NCBI GenBank assembly: GCA_937139495.1 | Contig: CAKZQC010000031.1 | Location: 22,357 to 86,356, forward strand | Reading direction: 5' to 3' | Source: an uncultured Saprospiraceae bacterium | Lineage (GTDB): Bacteria > Bacteroidota > Bacteroidia > Chitinophagales > Saprospiraceae | Length of the DNA stretch: 64,000 nucleotides | Shown: piece by piece, positions 27,009 through 37,024 of the stretch | Layout of the letters: every line of letters starts with the position of its first letter | Numbering within the stretch: the stretch's first letter is position 1 | Position numbers and translations under genes: made by a program | The notes under the pieces: model-generated | Database searches by the model: none | Seen by the model: the letters and a program-made list of their open reading frames with translations, nothing else | Told to the model about the DNA's origin: nothing

Positions 27009-28028
27009 ATGAAAAACCCCTTAATATTTTGCTGCTTCTTTTTTGTCCTACTTTTGGCAATGTCTGCACAAGCTCAAGACAAAATAGAACTGTACAATGA
27101 GCTGACGCAAATAGGTCCACTCAAACAACTCAACAAGACGTTCGATTTGAAGAAAGGAGAAGATTTGATTGTAAGCGTGACGCCGATGCGTGGCAAATTG
27201 CGCAAGCTTATTATCGAAATTCCAGAATCGCCTTTTTATTACGAAAGTAAAAAAATAACCAATATAGACCGTAAGAAAATAACGGTTGACAAAACAGGTA
27301 CTTATACTTTTCGCTTCGTCAATCGCTCTATTTTCAAGAAAGAAGTAGATATTAAAGTCTATAAAACTAGACGGACCATTCTTAGAGATACGACTGTACT
27401 AGATGATATTATTTTTACTGCTTTTCAAGATACGATTAAGCGATACAAGGACGATACGATTCCGATTCCTGATATAGCCGAATACGAATTTACGCTTACG
27501 CCTAGTTTTCGTTATGGTTCGGTACATGATTCGGTTATCAGAGAGCCATTGATAGACAATACCAAGTATCAATATGCGGCTTACTGGGTAGGTATTGGCA
27601 AGAGTGCCAAAGATGCCTACGACAAGCTCAAAGCAAGTCCGCCACCAAGTTGGTCGCTATCGGGCGTCAACGAACCGATATTAGCCTATGGCTTAGGATT
27701 GACGAAGGTGTTGCCGACCAGTAGTTCGGCTGTAGCCGAAGAAGTAATGTTCAAGTTCATGGATCCTGATGCGCCCATTCCTAGACTCACTAGACGGGAC
27801 AAAAAAGCAGGATATTATGCCATAATCCCGATAAGTAGTGCTAGCAAGTACAAAGAACTGATTCTTTCGTTCCGAAACTTCAATACTACTTCCCCTGTGC
27901 CAGTATATGTCAAGATTGTCAAGTTCAAACTCGATAGAGCATATTACAATCAATACATTATTAGAGAACGGGTACAAGAAATTTTCAAAGAAACGACTAT
28001 TGAGGTATTAGCTCCAGAAGAAGACTAA
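27009..28028 (+). CDS. Hypothetical exported protein
   Basis: A 339-residue product starts at ATG 27009 (MKNPLIFCCFFFVLLLAMSAQAQ, a clear signal peptide); a GTG two codons upstream is less likely. The mature part is beta-rich and includes a sheet-like segment ending KTGTYTFRFVNRSIFKKEVD. I recognise no catalytic motif. It begins a run of co-directional exported proteins, two of them GH18-like, so a periplasmic or surface partner in the same process is possible. Confidence 0.6.
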   Translation: MKNPLIFCCFFFVLLLAMSAQAQDKIELYNELTQIGPLKQLNKTFDLKKGEDLIVSVTPMRGKLRKLIIEIPESPFYYESKKITNIDRKKITVDKTGTYTFRFVNRSIFKKEVDIKVYKTRRTILRDTTVLDDIIFTAFQDTIKRYKDDTIPIPDIAEYEFTLTPSFRYGSVHDSVIREPLIDNTKYQYAAYWVGIGKSAKDAYDKLKASPPPSWSLSGVNEPILAYGLGLTKVLPTSSSAVAEEVMFKFMDPDAPIPRLTRRDKKAGYYAIIPISSASKYKELILSFRNFNTTSPVPVYVKIVKFKLDRAYYNQYIIRERVQEIFKETTIEVLAPEED

Positions 28029-28073
28029 CCTACTTTTTTAGCAGTTGTTGACCAATAAAAAAAAGAAAATAAC

Positions 28074-29936
28074 GTGAAATACTTCCCTCGTATATATTAT
28101 AGTTTTTGGCTAGTCATAGCATTATTGGTGACTTTCTCCCCAGAAGGTCAAGCCCAAGGTCGAATAGAGCGAATTGTAACGGGTAAAGTCGAGCGAGGGG
28201 CTAGAGCTGCTGTTGGTAGTGTCAAGGGTAGAGTTCGTATGGGAGCGAATAGCACCAAAAACGACCTCAAACGCTCGATTCGTAAAGGACCTGGCAGACT
28301 AGATGGTGAGGAAACTACCATGGACGAACTTATCGAAGATGAGGAAGTGAAAGACGAGTTAAGAGACAATACCGAAAAGACCCGCTATGTCAAGCTACTT
28401 GGAGAATGGACAAAGCTGCCAAATGATGCAGAACTAGCCGCTCGACGCAAAAAACAAGAAATTATTGACTCTATCAATGCTCAAAGTGCTGATGAGGCTC
28501 GTGTGACAAAGCGAATTTGGGACGACAGTAGAGATATGTTCATTTTTGGCTGGCACCCCTACTGGGTCGGAAGCCTCTACAAGGGCTACAATTATAGCCT
28601 CTACAATGTACTATCTTACTACTCTTATGATATCAATCCTTATACAGGAGGAACTCAAAATCAAGAAGCGGTACAAGAGTTTTTGACAGGTGACTTTGTC
28701 AATACTGTACAGGAGCAAAATGGCATTGCTTTGTTATCGGTTACTTGTCATGGCGTGGATAATGTGACCCAATTTTTGTATCAAAATCCTACCGCTCAAC
28801 GAGCAGTGATTGATTCCTTGGTTTATTTGATTGATTCGGTCGGTGCCGATGGTGTCGAAATAAATTTTAATGGAGTTACCTCCAATGTAAAAGACGAATT
28901 TTACAAATTTGTACAAATATTATCCAATACTATTAGTAACGTGACAGCAGATACAGGGTTTGTATTCATGAGCGTGCCGCCTTACGACAAGGAGAATGTA
29001 TATGATGTGTCGCGTCTGCAAAACTATGTAGATATATTTATTGTCAAAGGGTTTGACTTTCAGGAAACACCCGACGGACTCCAAAAACTGCCTGTTGCAC
29101 CTTATAACTTTAGTGCCGTTTCGCCTGATTATGATTTGCGAAGTGCTGTCGAGAAGTATATTGTCAATATTGGACCCTACAACACCGATAGATTACTTTT
29201 GGCATTGCCTTATTATGGTACCCGCTGGGTAACCGATGTGATAACTGAAGAGGTATTGGATATGTCACTGATGACATACAGCGATATTCAGTTTGAGTAT
29301 GTCATGAAACGAGATGACGACATCAATTTTCCTGGGGCGACCGTAGGATTTGATTCTGTGTATAGCACACATGTATTCAGCTATTTCGATTTCTATGAAG
29401 GTATGGTTGATTCGTTGGGAGACCAACCCCACAGGGTTCAAATCTATTATGATGATAGTACGAGCCTACGCAAAAAATATCAATTCATACAAGAATATAG
29501 GCTTGGAGGAGTCGGTATTCAATCATTGGGCTACGATGCTGGATTTTCGCATCTGGAAGATGTATTAGCAGACGAATTTACGATAGTTGACCGTTCGGTC
29601 AATGGCAGTGCATTGGATCAAGCAGATGCAAAGGCTGGCGGACTACGTCAATATGGAATTTATGCTTTAGTGATACTGATGTATCTTTCTATTTTCTTAT
29701 CTATTGGTTTTTGTGCAGCATTATTCAATCGAAAAATACGCCAAGAACTCTTTGAAAGAGGCGGCTTCAGATTATTCTATTTACTATTCTTGACTTCCTT
29801 GATTTTACTATTAGGATATTATTTAGGAATGTTCGAGCAGACCACCATGCCACTACTAATAGGTATTGTAGTAGGAGGTTTAGTCAGTTGGTTAGTTTGG
29901 CGTTTTGTAGCCAAACGACGATTGTTTACCCCTTAA
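28074..29936 (+). CDS. GH18-like protein lacking the catalytic motif, C-terminal membrane anchor
   Basis: The 620-residue protein begins at a GTG (28074), has a signal peptide ending near GQAQG, and then a TIM-barrel region similar to that of the next gene (FGWHPYWVGSLYKGYNYSLY; GGVGIQSLGYDAGFSHLED). At the glycoside hydrolase family 18 active site it reads DGVEINFN (residues ~259-266) where the family needs DxxDxDxE, so the catalytic acid is missing. The C-terminus has about three transmembrane segments (~525-615). I infer a binding or structural role rather than chitinase activity. It is a paralogue of its downstream neighbour, 74 bases away. Confidence 0.75.
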   Translation: MKYFPRIYYSFWLVIALLVTFSPEGQAQGRIERIVTGKVERGARAAVGSVKGRVRMGANSTKNDLKRSIRKGPGRLDGEETTMDELIEDEEVKDELRDNTEKTRYVKLLGEWTKLPNDAELAARRKKQEIIDSINAQSADEARVTKRIWDDSRDMFIFGWHPYWVGSLYKGYNYSLYNVLSYYSYDINPYTGGTQNQEAVQEFLTGDFVNTVQEQNGIALLSVTCHGVDNVTQFLYQNPTAQRAVIDSLVYLIDSVGADGVEINFNGVTSNVKDEFYKFVQILSNTISNVTADTGFVFMSVPPYDKENVYDVSRLQNYVDIFIVKGFDFQETPDGLQKLPVAPYNFSAVSPDYDLRSAVEKYIVNIGPYNTDRLLLALPYYGTRWVTDVITEEVLDMSLMTYSDIQFEYVMKRDDDINFPGATVGFDSVYSTHVFSYFDFYEGMVDSLGDQPHRVQIYYDDSTSLRKKYQFIQEYRLGGVGIQSLGYDAGFSHLEDVLADEFTIVDRSVNGSALDQADAKAGGLRQYGIYALVILMYLSIFLSIGFCAALFNRKIRQELFERGGFRLFYLLFLTSLILLLGYYLGMFEQTTMPLLIGIVVGGLVSWLVWRFVAKRRLFTP

Positions 29937-30009
29937 TAGAGACCCTCAGTATTCCAAAAAAAACCTTTGAAACCAAGCAACTCCACCAAGCGAAACGGAT
30001 AGAAATAAT

Positions 30010-32193
30010 ATGATTAATCAATGTAACAATTACAGGCATACCAGTTGGCTAGTACTAGTATTGCTGGTGCTATTCGGTACAACTAATGCGTCCGCTCAAC
30101 AAGGGTGGGACAGTCCGCTTGATTCGGTCGAAGAAGATCGTATCAAGAGAAGAAGCAGACTGCAAGCAGAACCCCAAGTACAACGACGGGTGGACGAAGA
30201 AATCAACGAATATCGTTTGCTGATGCTTTCGCACGAATGGTGGGGAATCCCTACGGATAGAGAGCAAACACGACTCAACAAAGCACGAAACGAAAGATAC
30301 CAACCCTATTCTAGTCCGTTAGAGAACAGCGATTGGAGAGCGGCAAATGGAGCGTATTATCGCAACCAAGAAAAATTATCGGATAAGCAGCAATTGATTA
30401 TACTCGGCTGGCATCCTTACTGGGAAGGCGAAGCCTACAAGGCTTATAATTTTAAATTGTTGACGCATTTGGCATACTATGGCTATGAAGTCAATCCGTT
30501 TACGGGAGGCTACCGCAATTTTAGAGCCATCTATGATTTTCAGGACAGCGAGTTGATACCAACCGCACACCTAGATTCCTGCAAGGTATTGTTGACGGTG
30601 AGCTTGCGAGGAGAAGATGCCCACGATATATTTTTCACGGGGGGCAAGGAAGTGCAAAATAACTTGATAGATAGCCTACGTGCCTTAATCACAAGATCAG
30701 GTGCCGATGGCGTAGATATTGATTTTGAGGCAGTCCCATATCAATACAAGCAAGATTTTTGGAACTTTATCGAAGAGCTATCTTTTGCCATTAGAGAAGA
30801 CAACAATGAGCATGTTGTTAGTATGTCATTGCCCGTAGAGGACAAGTATAATATCTACAACTTAGGACAACTCAAGCCTTGGATAGATTTTTTCTCTATC
30901 AATGGTTTCAATTTTCATATTCAACAAACACACTTACAGCAAGGTCCTTTAGCACCATTATTGGTTAAAGATGCCCCTGTACGTGGCACTGTTTTTACGT
31001 ACGAACGTTATACCAATTTAGCGGATTTGTTGCTCGAAAAGTCAATCATTCAAGAAGTTACGATACAAGAAGAAGAGTCGTATGTAGAGCTACTCAAAGA
31101 TTCGCTCAATCAATACATACAGAGCCGTTACCCCAATCTAGAGTACGAAACCTATGACATGACGAGTATTCTTAATACCATTAAGATTTCTAGTACCAGC
31201 GATGGATTGCCATTGGCAGAAGTACCAACTATCAAACGACTGCTAGGGCGTACACGCTGTACAGCACAACTCAAACAACGAAAAGATGCTGCCACCTCGG
31301 GCAAATCAACTCGTTTCTTTTTGTTCGAGCCAGAGGCGACACAACTGCCCGTCAAGGAATATGCGTTGTTCAATAAAATAGGAAAAGTTACGTCGGAAGT
31401 AGATTCGCAAATGTTAGATATAGCAGCTGTCATAGAAGAGTACAAATATCGTATTGGCAAAAAACACCATTCTAGTCTTATTATGGGACTGCCTTATCAT
31501 GGTGCCGTCTGGTATCGTGATGGGGACCACCACAGCGAGTTTGAAGGGTATATGCCTTACAGCGAGATTCTAAAACTGGTAGAAGATGGAGAAGCTTCTG
31601 TTAGTTATGACAAATCTACGCATTCTTTAGTGGCACTCAAACTAGATACGCTACGTGGGGTTTACCAAATTTATTTTGACAACTCGACTACCTTGAGCAA
31701 AAAATACGATTATGTATTGGATCAAGGATTGGGTGGCGTAGGGGTATGGTCGCTGGGAGCAGACTATTCGCATACCGAGCTGTGGGCAACCCTAGAACAG
31801 AGTTTTGTTACTCGTAGAGTATGGAATGATGATTTGAAAAAAAATACACGAATCCGAGTCGAAAAAGGCAATAAGATTACTTATACAATCAATTATTTGC
31901 TCAAGCATTTTAGCTCCTTAACATTTGCTACTTTGTTTTTTATCACTATATTTATTGGTATCAGCTTCTGTTTCTCAGTGCTGGACTGGAAAGTAAGAGA
32001 TGTTTTATTTTATAGTGGCGCATTTCGTATTTTTTACCTCGTATTATTTACAGTCATCTTATTGATTGTGGCTAGCATTTTCCATTTGTTCGAGAATGTA
32101 TTCGTCACCTTCTTTATTGGAGCACTGATAGGACTAGTATTGACATGGACGGCATCTAATTTAGTAGAAAAGAAACACCAAAAATTACCTTAA
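30010..32193 (+). CDS. GH18-like glycoside hydrolase with C-terminal membrane anchor
   Basis: This 727-residue exported protein has a signal peptide, the barrel start LGWHPYWEGEAYKAYNFKL, and an intact family-18 active-site motif DGVDIDFE at residues ~233-240; the final Glu is the expected proton donor. The barrel is interrupted by an insertion of roughly 150 residues (~340-490). The end of the barrel is GGVGVWSLGADYSHTELW, and about three transmembrane segments follow. Cutting of beta-1,4-N-acetylglucosamine-containing glycans at the membrane is predicted from the family. It lies in the same direction as the catalytically dead paralogue. Confidence 0.8.
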   Translation: MINQCNNYRHTSWLVLVLLVLFGTTNASAQQGWDSPLDSVEEDRIKRRSRLQAEPQVQRRVDEEINEYRLLMLSHEWWGIPTDREQTRLNKARNERYQPYSSPLENSDWRAANGAYYRNQEKLSDKQQLIILGWHPYWEGEAYKAYNFKLLTHLAYYGYEVNPFTGGYRNFRAIYDFQDSELIPTAHLDSCKVLLTVSLRGEDAHDIFFTGGKEVQNNLIDSLRALITRSGADGVDIDFEAVPYQYKQDFWNFIEELSFAIREDNNEHVVSMSLPVEDKYNIYNLGQLKPWIDFFSINGFNFHIQQTHLQQGPLAPLLVKDAPVRGTVFTYERYTNLADLLLEKSIIQEVTIQEEESYVELLKDSLNQYIQSRYPNLEYETYDMTSILNTIKISSTSDGLPLAEVPTIKRLLGRTRCTAQLKQRKDAATSGKSTRFFLFEPEATQLPVKEYALFNKIGKVTSEVDSQMLDIAAVIEEYKYRIGKKHHSSLIMGLPYHGAVWYRDGDHHSEFEGYMPYSEILKLVEDGEASVSYDKSTHSLVALKLDTLRGVYQIYFDNSTTLSKKYDYVLDQGLGGVGVWSLGADYSHTELWATLEQSFVTRRVWNDDLKKNTRIRVEKGNKITYTINYLLKHFSSLTFATLFFITIFIGISFCFSVLDWKVRDVLFYSGAFRIFYLVLFTVILLIVASIFHLFENVFVTFFIGALIGLVLTWTASNLVEKKHQKLP

Positions 32194-32296
32194 AGCACTC
32201 AGACAGTAGTAAAAATAGACTAGTCAAGGAAAGATACTTTTTTTGATAATACAGCAGTTTGTTTTTGATAATGTCTAATAATATCAATTTAGAATT

Positions 32297-32551
32297 ATGG
32301 GAAAAGTAATCGCCAGAGAGTTTATTTGGCTTATCGTAGCATTAATCGTCGCTATTCCTTTAGGAATTGTGTTTTTGTGGTTTTTTGGATTTACAAGAGA
32401 AATTATCGACTTACAAGAGCGAAAAAACTGGATTTTTCTGCTTTATCTAGCAGGATATTTTACTTCTTTCGCAGGTATTTATATCATTCGGTTCGTCATG
32501 ATGGCACTTAGTGCCTTGACTAAGCCAGAGGACGAAGAAGACGAGGAGTAA
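32297..32551 (+). CDS. Small hypothetical membrane protein
   Basis: 84 residues with two transmembrane helices (LIVALIVAIPLGIVFLWFFGF; IFLLYLAGYFTSFAGIYIIRF) and a very acidic tail (KPEDEEDEE). It shares the short variable region between the GH18-like genes and the CIS operon. No family recognised. Confidence 0.6.
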   Translation: MGKVIAREFIWLIVALIVAIPLGIVFLWFFGFTREIIDLQERKNWIFLLYLAGYFTSFAGIYIIRFVMMALSALTKPEDEEDEE

Positions 32552-32611
32552 CAGTAGGTATCTAATATTGAGCAATTGCTAATCTGATTGCTACCCAAAA
32601 AAAATAGACCA

Positions 32612-33169
32612 ATGATTCATCAAGTATTCGAGGCAATGACTGCCGATATCAATCGATTCTTAAAATCGAAACACGATATTACAGAAGATAAAGTAGTAGC
32701 GTCTAGCATCATGAACGCCGATGGCAGTATCGCTATACAAGAACCTGACAAGGTCATTATGACGCTGGCAAATATCGAAGCCGATAGAATGCAAAGTAAT
32801 ATTGGCAACTACAAAAAAACACCTAAAGGATTTGTGAAAGAAAAACCAGCGATCAACGTGAATATGACCGTTGTTTTTTCTGCCTATTTTTCGAGTGAAA
32901 ATTACTTGGAAGGTTTGAAATTTATCTCCTCAATTATTGCTTACTTTCAGAGCAACTCGGGCAATTTTACGCCCAAAAATATGCCTGCCCTTAGCAATAT
33001 AACCGATAGGATAACCGCAGAATTGATTAGTTTAGACGCTAGAGACCTCAACAATCTTTGGGGACCGTTGGGTTCCAAGTATATGCCTTCGGTTATTTAT
33101 AGAGTCAAAACATTGCCAATTCGACACGAATTACCTGTGTTACCAACCCCGATTATTGTCAAAACATAG
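32612..33169 (+). CDS. CIS cap/terminator protein, Pvc16 N-terminal (DUF4255) family
   Basis: The product of 185 residues from the ATG at 32612 (MIHQVFEAMTADINRFLKSK) has the DUF4255/Pvc16 pattern: an N-terminal helix, then beta strands, ANIEADRMQSN, NVNMTVVFSAYFS and YLEGLKFISSIIAYFQ. In Afp/PVC particles the Pvc16 homologue caps the end of the tube and sheath. A TTG 24 bases upstream is open but is not the family start. It opens the CIS gene cluster and is followed by the 377-residue protein. Confidence 0.8.
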   Translation: MIHQVFEAMTADINRFLKSKHDITEDKVVASSIMNADGSIAIQEPDKVIMTLANIEADRMQSNIGNYKKTPKGFVKEKPAINVNMTVVFSAYFSSENYLEGLKFISSIIAYFQSNSGNFTPKNMPALSNITDRITAELISLDARDLNNLWGPLGSKYMPSVIYRVKTLPIRHELPVLPTPIIVKT

Positions 33170-33253
33170 CAGAATTTGTATCTTGAATATGTCTTATATC
33201 CTGAATACGTCTTGTATTTTGAATACGCGTTCGCAACTATAATATAATAAATC

Positions 33254-34387
33254 ATGGCCAGAAAAAGAGTAAGTAAAAGAAGTAGTAAGGCATCGGTTTT
33301 TCCGAAGATGCAATTGTCCTTTATCAATAAGTACAATGCCTTGATGTCGGTATCCGTTCAGCATGATTTTTTCAATTCAGGCAATTTTCCTACTCTTAAA
33401 ATTAAGCCAACCAATACCACTTTGGAGCTATTGCAACGCAATAATATGCAGTTTCGTGAGCAAGGAGGTGGGTTCTTGTTGGGCTATGCCGAATCTGATG
33501 CTTATTCGCCTGTGCGAGATATGAAAAAACCGCTACAACTCTCCTTTACATTGGAGTTGGCAGATGCTACCGTATATAACTACACGGATATTCCGTTTGA
33601 GTTTGATGACACCATTTATTATTTCAATAATAAAGCCCTCGAAAAAGACGAAACAGAGTACATGAATTTGTCGAACGAGCGCTACGTGACAGGTGATGAC
33701 CGCTTGGATATATTGCCTCCTATGTTCGATCACGACTTTGACGAGCCACAAGAGGCAGGCGTAGAGGTACAGGTTGTCAATGCCTCAGAGGAAGTAGTGT
33801 TTGAGCAAGAAGTAACAGAAGGACACTCCAATATACAGATTAATCTAGCTAGAGAGCCAGAAGGTAAATACACCTTATTGGTTGATGGACTAGAAGAATA
33901 TTCATTCTACCTATATACCGCACTCAAAAAGATATTTGGAGCGATTGATATTATTATAGATAAGGACGAAATAGGAGAGTATAGTTTTTATGATGCCGAT
34001 GGCAATATCGTATTGCAAGAATATAATATTCATTTTAAGGCAAGAAAAGTCCGCTGGAAATATATTTTTATAGAAAATAACATCGAAAGACAGCATCAAG
34101 AACACCAAATCCAGGACATTTTAAGAAAAAATAGTAATAACGCTATAAAATTCTTAGAGGCAGAAGAAGAAGAAAGCCTTGATGGAAGGTCGGTCTATTC
34201 AGTATGGACAGAAGACCCTATACCATTCAAACAGAGTCAGTTATATCAATTTAAGATGAAGAGTAAACGGGGCAAAAATGGGATAGATTGGGTGACTGAT
34301 TTGCCCAATGCAAGCCCTAAAGATGATTTAAAAGTAAATTCTTTGGATAAAGATGAGGTTTATTCAGAATTAATAGTATATTTGTAA
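33254..34387 (+). CDS. CIS-associated protein, possibly a cap or collar component
   Basis: I cannot name the family. The 377-residue protein starts with a basic stretch (MARKRVSKRSSKASVFPK) and is beta-rich, with ELADATVYNYTDIPFEFDDT, an Ig-like run VEVQVVNASEEVVFEQEV, and KFLEAEEEE near the C-terminus. There is no signal peptide or membrane helix. It sits between the Pvc16-type cap gene and the sheath gene, so I infer a structural part at the cap end or an assembly factor specific to Bacteroidota CIS. Confidence 0.5.
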   Translation: MARKRVSKRSSKASVFPKMQLSFINKYNALMSVSVQHDFFNSGNFPTLKIKPTNTTLELLQRNNMQFREQGGGFLLGYAESDAYSPVRDMKKPLQLSFTLELADATVYNYTDIPFEFDDTIYYFNNKALEKDETEYMNLSNERYVTGDDRLDILPPMFDHDFDEPQEAGVEVQVVNASEEVVFEQEVTEGHSNIQINLAREPEGKYTLLVDGLEEYSFYLYTALKKIFGAIDIIIDKDEIGEYSFYDADGNIVLQEYNIHFKARKVRWKYIFIENNIERQHQEHQIQDILRKNSNNAIKFLEAEEEESLDGRSVYSVWTEDPIPFKQSQLYQFKMKSKRGKNGIDWVTDLPNASPKDDLKVNSLDKDEVYSELIVYL

Positions 34388-34504
34388 GGTAATGTTTGTC
34401 AAAGGACAGATAATACAAAATAAAGTTTCTTAAGATTGACGTCAAACAAAACAAGAAGCAAAAACTAAATTCATTAAATTAACTAAATTTAAACAAATTT
34501 TATC

Positions 34505-35998
34505 ATGGCTAAGCAGTATGCAACACCAGGCGTGTACATTGAAGAAAAAAGCGCCTTTTCCAACTCGGTGGTAGCTGTAAGTACAGCAATTCCAGCATTC
34601 GTTGGTTATACTGAAAGAGCATCAGCAGGTAAAAGAGACCTGACTAACACTCCATTGCGTGTGACTTCTCTAGTAGAATTCATTAGCTACTTCGGAGGTG
34701 CTCCAACTACTACTTTTACTCTAGAAAGTGATGGTGATAACTATTCTTTGACTCCTGATGAAGGATCAAACTACCTATTGTTCCGTTCAGTCCAATTGTT
34801 CTATGCGAACGGTGGAGGAACTTGCTACATCGTATCTGTAGGTAACTACGCTACTGGCGTACGTGCAGCAGAATTGATTGGTGAAGAAACAGGTGGAGGT
34901 ATTACTTCTCTATTGAAAGAGCAAGAGCCTACTCTATTGGTGATTCCTGATGCAGTACTTTTGAGTGCTGAAGAATGTGGATCAGTACAACAAGCTATGT
35001 TGAAGCACTGTGGTGCTGACACTCGTAGCCGTTTCTCTATCTTGGATGTACATGAAGGTTACAAATCAAGAACATTATTGGACGACGATGTTGTAACATC
35101 TTCTCGTATGTCTTATGGTGGTAACTTCTTGGATTTTGGTGCTTCTTACTACCCTTGGTTGAACACTACTATTGTATCTGCTGACGATTTAGACTACAAC
35201 AACATTAGCAATGCAGGTGCATTGGTTGAATTGTTGAACGGTGAAGTAGATGATAACGTTTCTGCTGGTTTCGTGAAATCAGAAAAAGGAGACTTGATCA
35301 AATCAGAAATTGGTAAAATCGAAGACGAAGATGCTAACGCATATTCTGTTGATAACCTATTGAAAGCAGTTAGCCCAGTATATAACGATATCTTGGGTCA
35401 AATGAAAGAAGTATTGAACGTATTGCCTCCTTCAGCAGCTATCGCTGGTATCTACTCTTTGGTAGATAGCACAGTAGGGGTATTCAAAGCACCTGCTAAC
35501 GTAAGTGTGTCAAGCGTACTTTCTCCAACTGTTAATATCAATGCAGAAGAGCAAGAAGATTTGAACTTGCCATTGAACGGTAAAGCAGTAAATGCGATCC
35601 GTCCATTCGTAGGGAAAGGTACACTCGTATGGGGTGCTCGTACTTTAGATGGTAACAGTGGTGACTGGCGTTATGTTAACGTTCGTCGTACAATGATCAT
35701 GCTAGAGCAATCTATCAAGTTTGCTTGTGAGCCATTTGTATTCCGTCCAAATGATACTAACACTTGGTTGTCTGTAAGAACTATGTGTTCTAACTTCCTA
35801 CGTAGCCAATGGCAACAAGGAGCTTTGGTAGGTACTTCAGAAGCAGAAGCATTCGAAGTAGAATGTGGATTGGGAACAACTATGACTCCTCAAGATGTAG
35901 TAGATGGCTACATGAAAGTGTCAATTAAAGTTGCTATCTCTCGCCCTGCTGAGTTTATCGTAATCACATTCCAGCAGAAAATGCCTGGTGGTGAATAG
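34505..35998 (+). CDS. CIS contractile sheath protein
   Basis: The 497-residue protein is a phage-tail-sheath family member (Afp2/3/4, Pvc2-4 type). The N-terminus MAKQYATPGVYIEEKSAFSN and the following AVSTAIPAFVGYTERA are diagnostic, as is the C-terminal domain with VWGARTLDGNSGDWRYVNVR and MTPQDVVDGYMKVSIKVA. The sheath contracts to drive the inner tube outward. There is one sheath gene here, whereas Afp has three. Codon use is biased to forms such as ggt, gct, act and cgt, as in highly expressed genes, and the long 5' gap (117 bases) probably holds its own promoter. Confidence 0.96.
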   Translation: MAKQYATPGVYIEEKSAFSNSVVAVSTAIPAFVGYTERASAGKRDLTNTPLRVTSLVEFISYFGGAPTTTFTLESDGDNYSLTPDEGSNYLLFRSVQLFYANGGGTCYIVSVGNYATGVRAAELIGEETGGGITSLLKEQEPTLLVIPDAVLLSAEECGSVQQAMLKHCGADTRSRFSILDVHEGYKSRTLLDDDVVTSSRMSYGGNFLDFGASYYPWLNTTIVSADDLDYNNISNAGALVELLNGEVDDNVSAGFVKSEKGDLIKSEIGKIEDEDANAYSVDNLLKAVSPVYNDILGQMKEVLNVLPPSAAIAGIYSLVDSTVGVFKAPANVSVSSVLSPTVNINAEEQEDLNLPLNGKAVNAIRPFVGKGTLVWGARTLDGNSGDWRYVNVRRTMIMLEQSIKFACEPFVFRPNDTNTWLSVRTMCSNFLRSQWQQGALVGTSEAEAFEVECGLGTTMTPQDVVDGYMKVSIKVAISRPAEFIVITFQQKMPGGE

Positions 35999-36091
35999 GA
36001 TTTAGCTCACCATAGCTAAGGCTAACCAGACAAATGAGTTAGCCATCTTATTTTATTAATTTTTTTTGAAAATATTTAAACTCAATATATC

Positions 36092-36571
36092 ATGTCTGAT
36101 TACACAGAAAACGCGGTGAATCCGTTTGAGTGGCCAATGGCGAAGTTCTTCTTCCGTGTCACTATCGATGGTTTGCCAGAACTAGGTTTCCAAACAGTGG
36201 AAGGTCTAGAATCAGAAACTTCAGTAATCGAGTATCGTCCAGGTAATACTCAATTCTTGTTCAAATCTAAAAGACCAGGTTTGGTTTCTTACTCTAACAT
36301 GACTTTGAAAAAAGGTGCCTTTCTAGGACAGCCTGATTTGAAAGAATGGTGGAACTTCTACGCATGGGAAATTGCTAGCAATCGTAACGAGCGTAAAGAA
36401 ATTTTGGTTGAATTGATGAATGAAGCAGGTGACGTAGAAGTTGCTTGGACTATCAAAGGAGCTTTCCCAGTGAAATATACTCCGCCATCAATGGATGCTG
36501 AAGCTGATTCTGAAGCAGCAGTAGAGGAGATCGAAATTGCTTACGAATCTTTCACTATCGAGTGGCAATAA
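36092..36571 (+). CDS. CIS inner tube protein (gp19/Hcp-like)
   Basis: This 159-residue protein belongs to the T4 gp19-like tail tube family, which forms stacked hexamers: NPFEWPMAKFFFRVTIDGLP at the start, GLESETSVIEYRPGN, and the C-terminal signature EEIEIAYESFTIEW. It follows the sheath by 93 bases and shares the same strong codon bias, then meets a terminator; sheath and tube are thus likely the most abundant products of the locus. Confidence 0.95.
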   Translation: MSDYTENAVNPFEWPMAKFFFRVTIDGLPELGFQTVEGLESETSVIEYRPGNTQFLFKSKRPGLVSYSNMTLKKGAFLGQPDLKEWWNFYAWEIASNRNERKEILVELMNEAGDVEVAWTIKGAFPVKYTPPSMDAEADSEAAVEEIEIAYESFTIEWQ

Positions 36572-36613
36572 GCCAACAATATAGTCGTATAGAAACGATC
36601 CATATTATACAAA

Positions 36614-36649
36614 AGTCTAACAACATTACTGTTGTTAGACTTTTTTTTT
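36614..36649 (+). terminator. Rho-independent terminator after the sheath-tube unit
   Basis: An 11-base stem (agtctaacaac at 36614-36624, complement at 36631-36641) runs into nine Ts. It closes the sheath-tube transcription unit. Confidence 0.9.
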
Positions 36650-36744
36650 GTCTGAAGCCAGTAGAACTTATTAGGAGTCAGACAAAAGTTCGCAGCGTAT
36701 TGTAAGATATATTTTAAATGCTAAATGAATAGCCTAAAAATTAA

Positions 36745-36813
36745 GCAGATGTATCTGGTAACCACCCCCAATGTTCTTTTGAATCAAGACTTTGAAGTGG
36801 TTACCAAATCTGC
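36745..36813. repeat. Imperfect inverted repeat in the tube1-tube2 gap
   Basis: The left arm (gcagat...ctggtaaccac, 36745-36765) pairs with the right arm (gtggttaccaaatctgc, 36797-36813) across a 31-base loop. There is no T-run, so it is not a typical terminator. It is the main structure in a 563-base gap (36572-37134) that otherwise holds no gene. Confidence 0.55.
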
Positions 36814-36992
36814 CAATAGTAATGAAAACAAATTTATGACATCTAAAATTTGTGTCCACCTACAAGGTCTTTTATTATAAATAAAGTATCAATAAGTTAA
36901 AAAAAAGAACGATTGCTCTAGCCATAAAAAAAGAATAAAAGCACTGGCACAAAAAATAATTCTGCTAAACCCTAATTTCACTTTAAATATGT

Positions 36993-37024
36993 TTTGTGTT
37001 TATCAAATATGTTTTGTATTTTAG
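36993..37024 (+). promoter_or_regulatory. Candidate promoter for the tube2-to-PAAR unit
   Basis: TTTG at 36993-36996 is followed after 20 bases by TATTTTAG (37017-37024), near the Bacteroidota TTTG/TAnnTTTG consensus. It is 110 bases before the tube2 ATG. Pattern match only. Confidence 0.4.
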
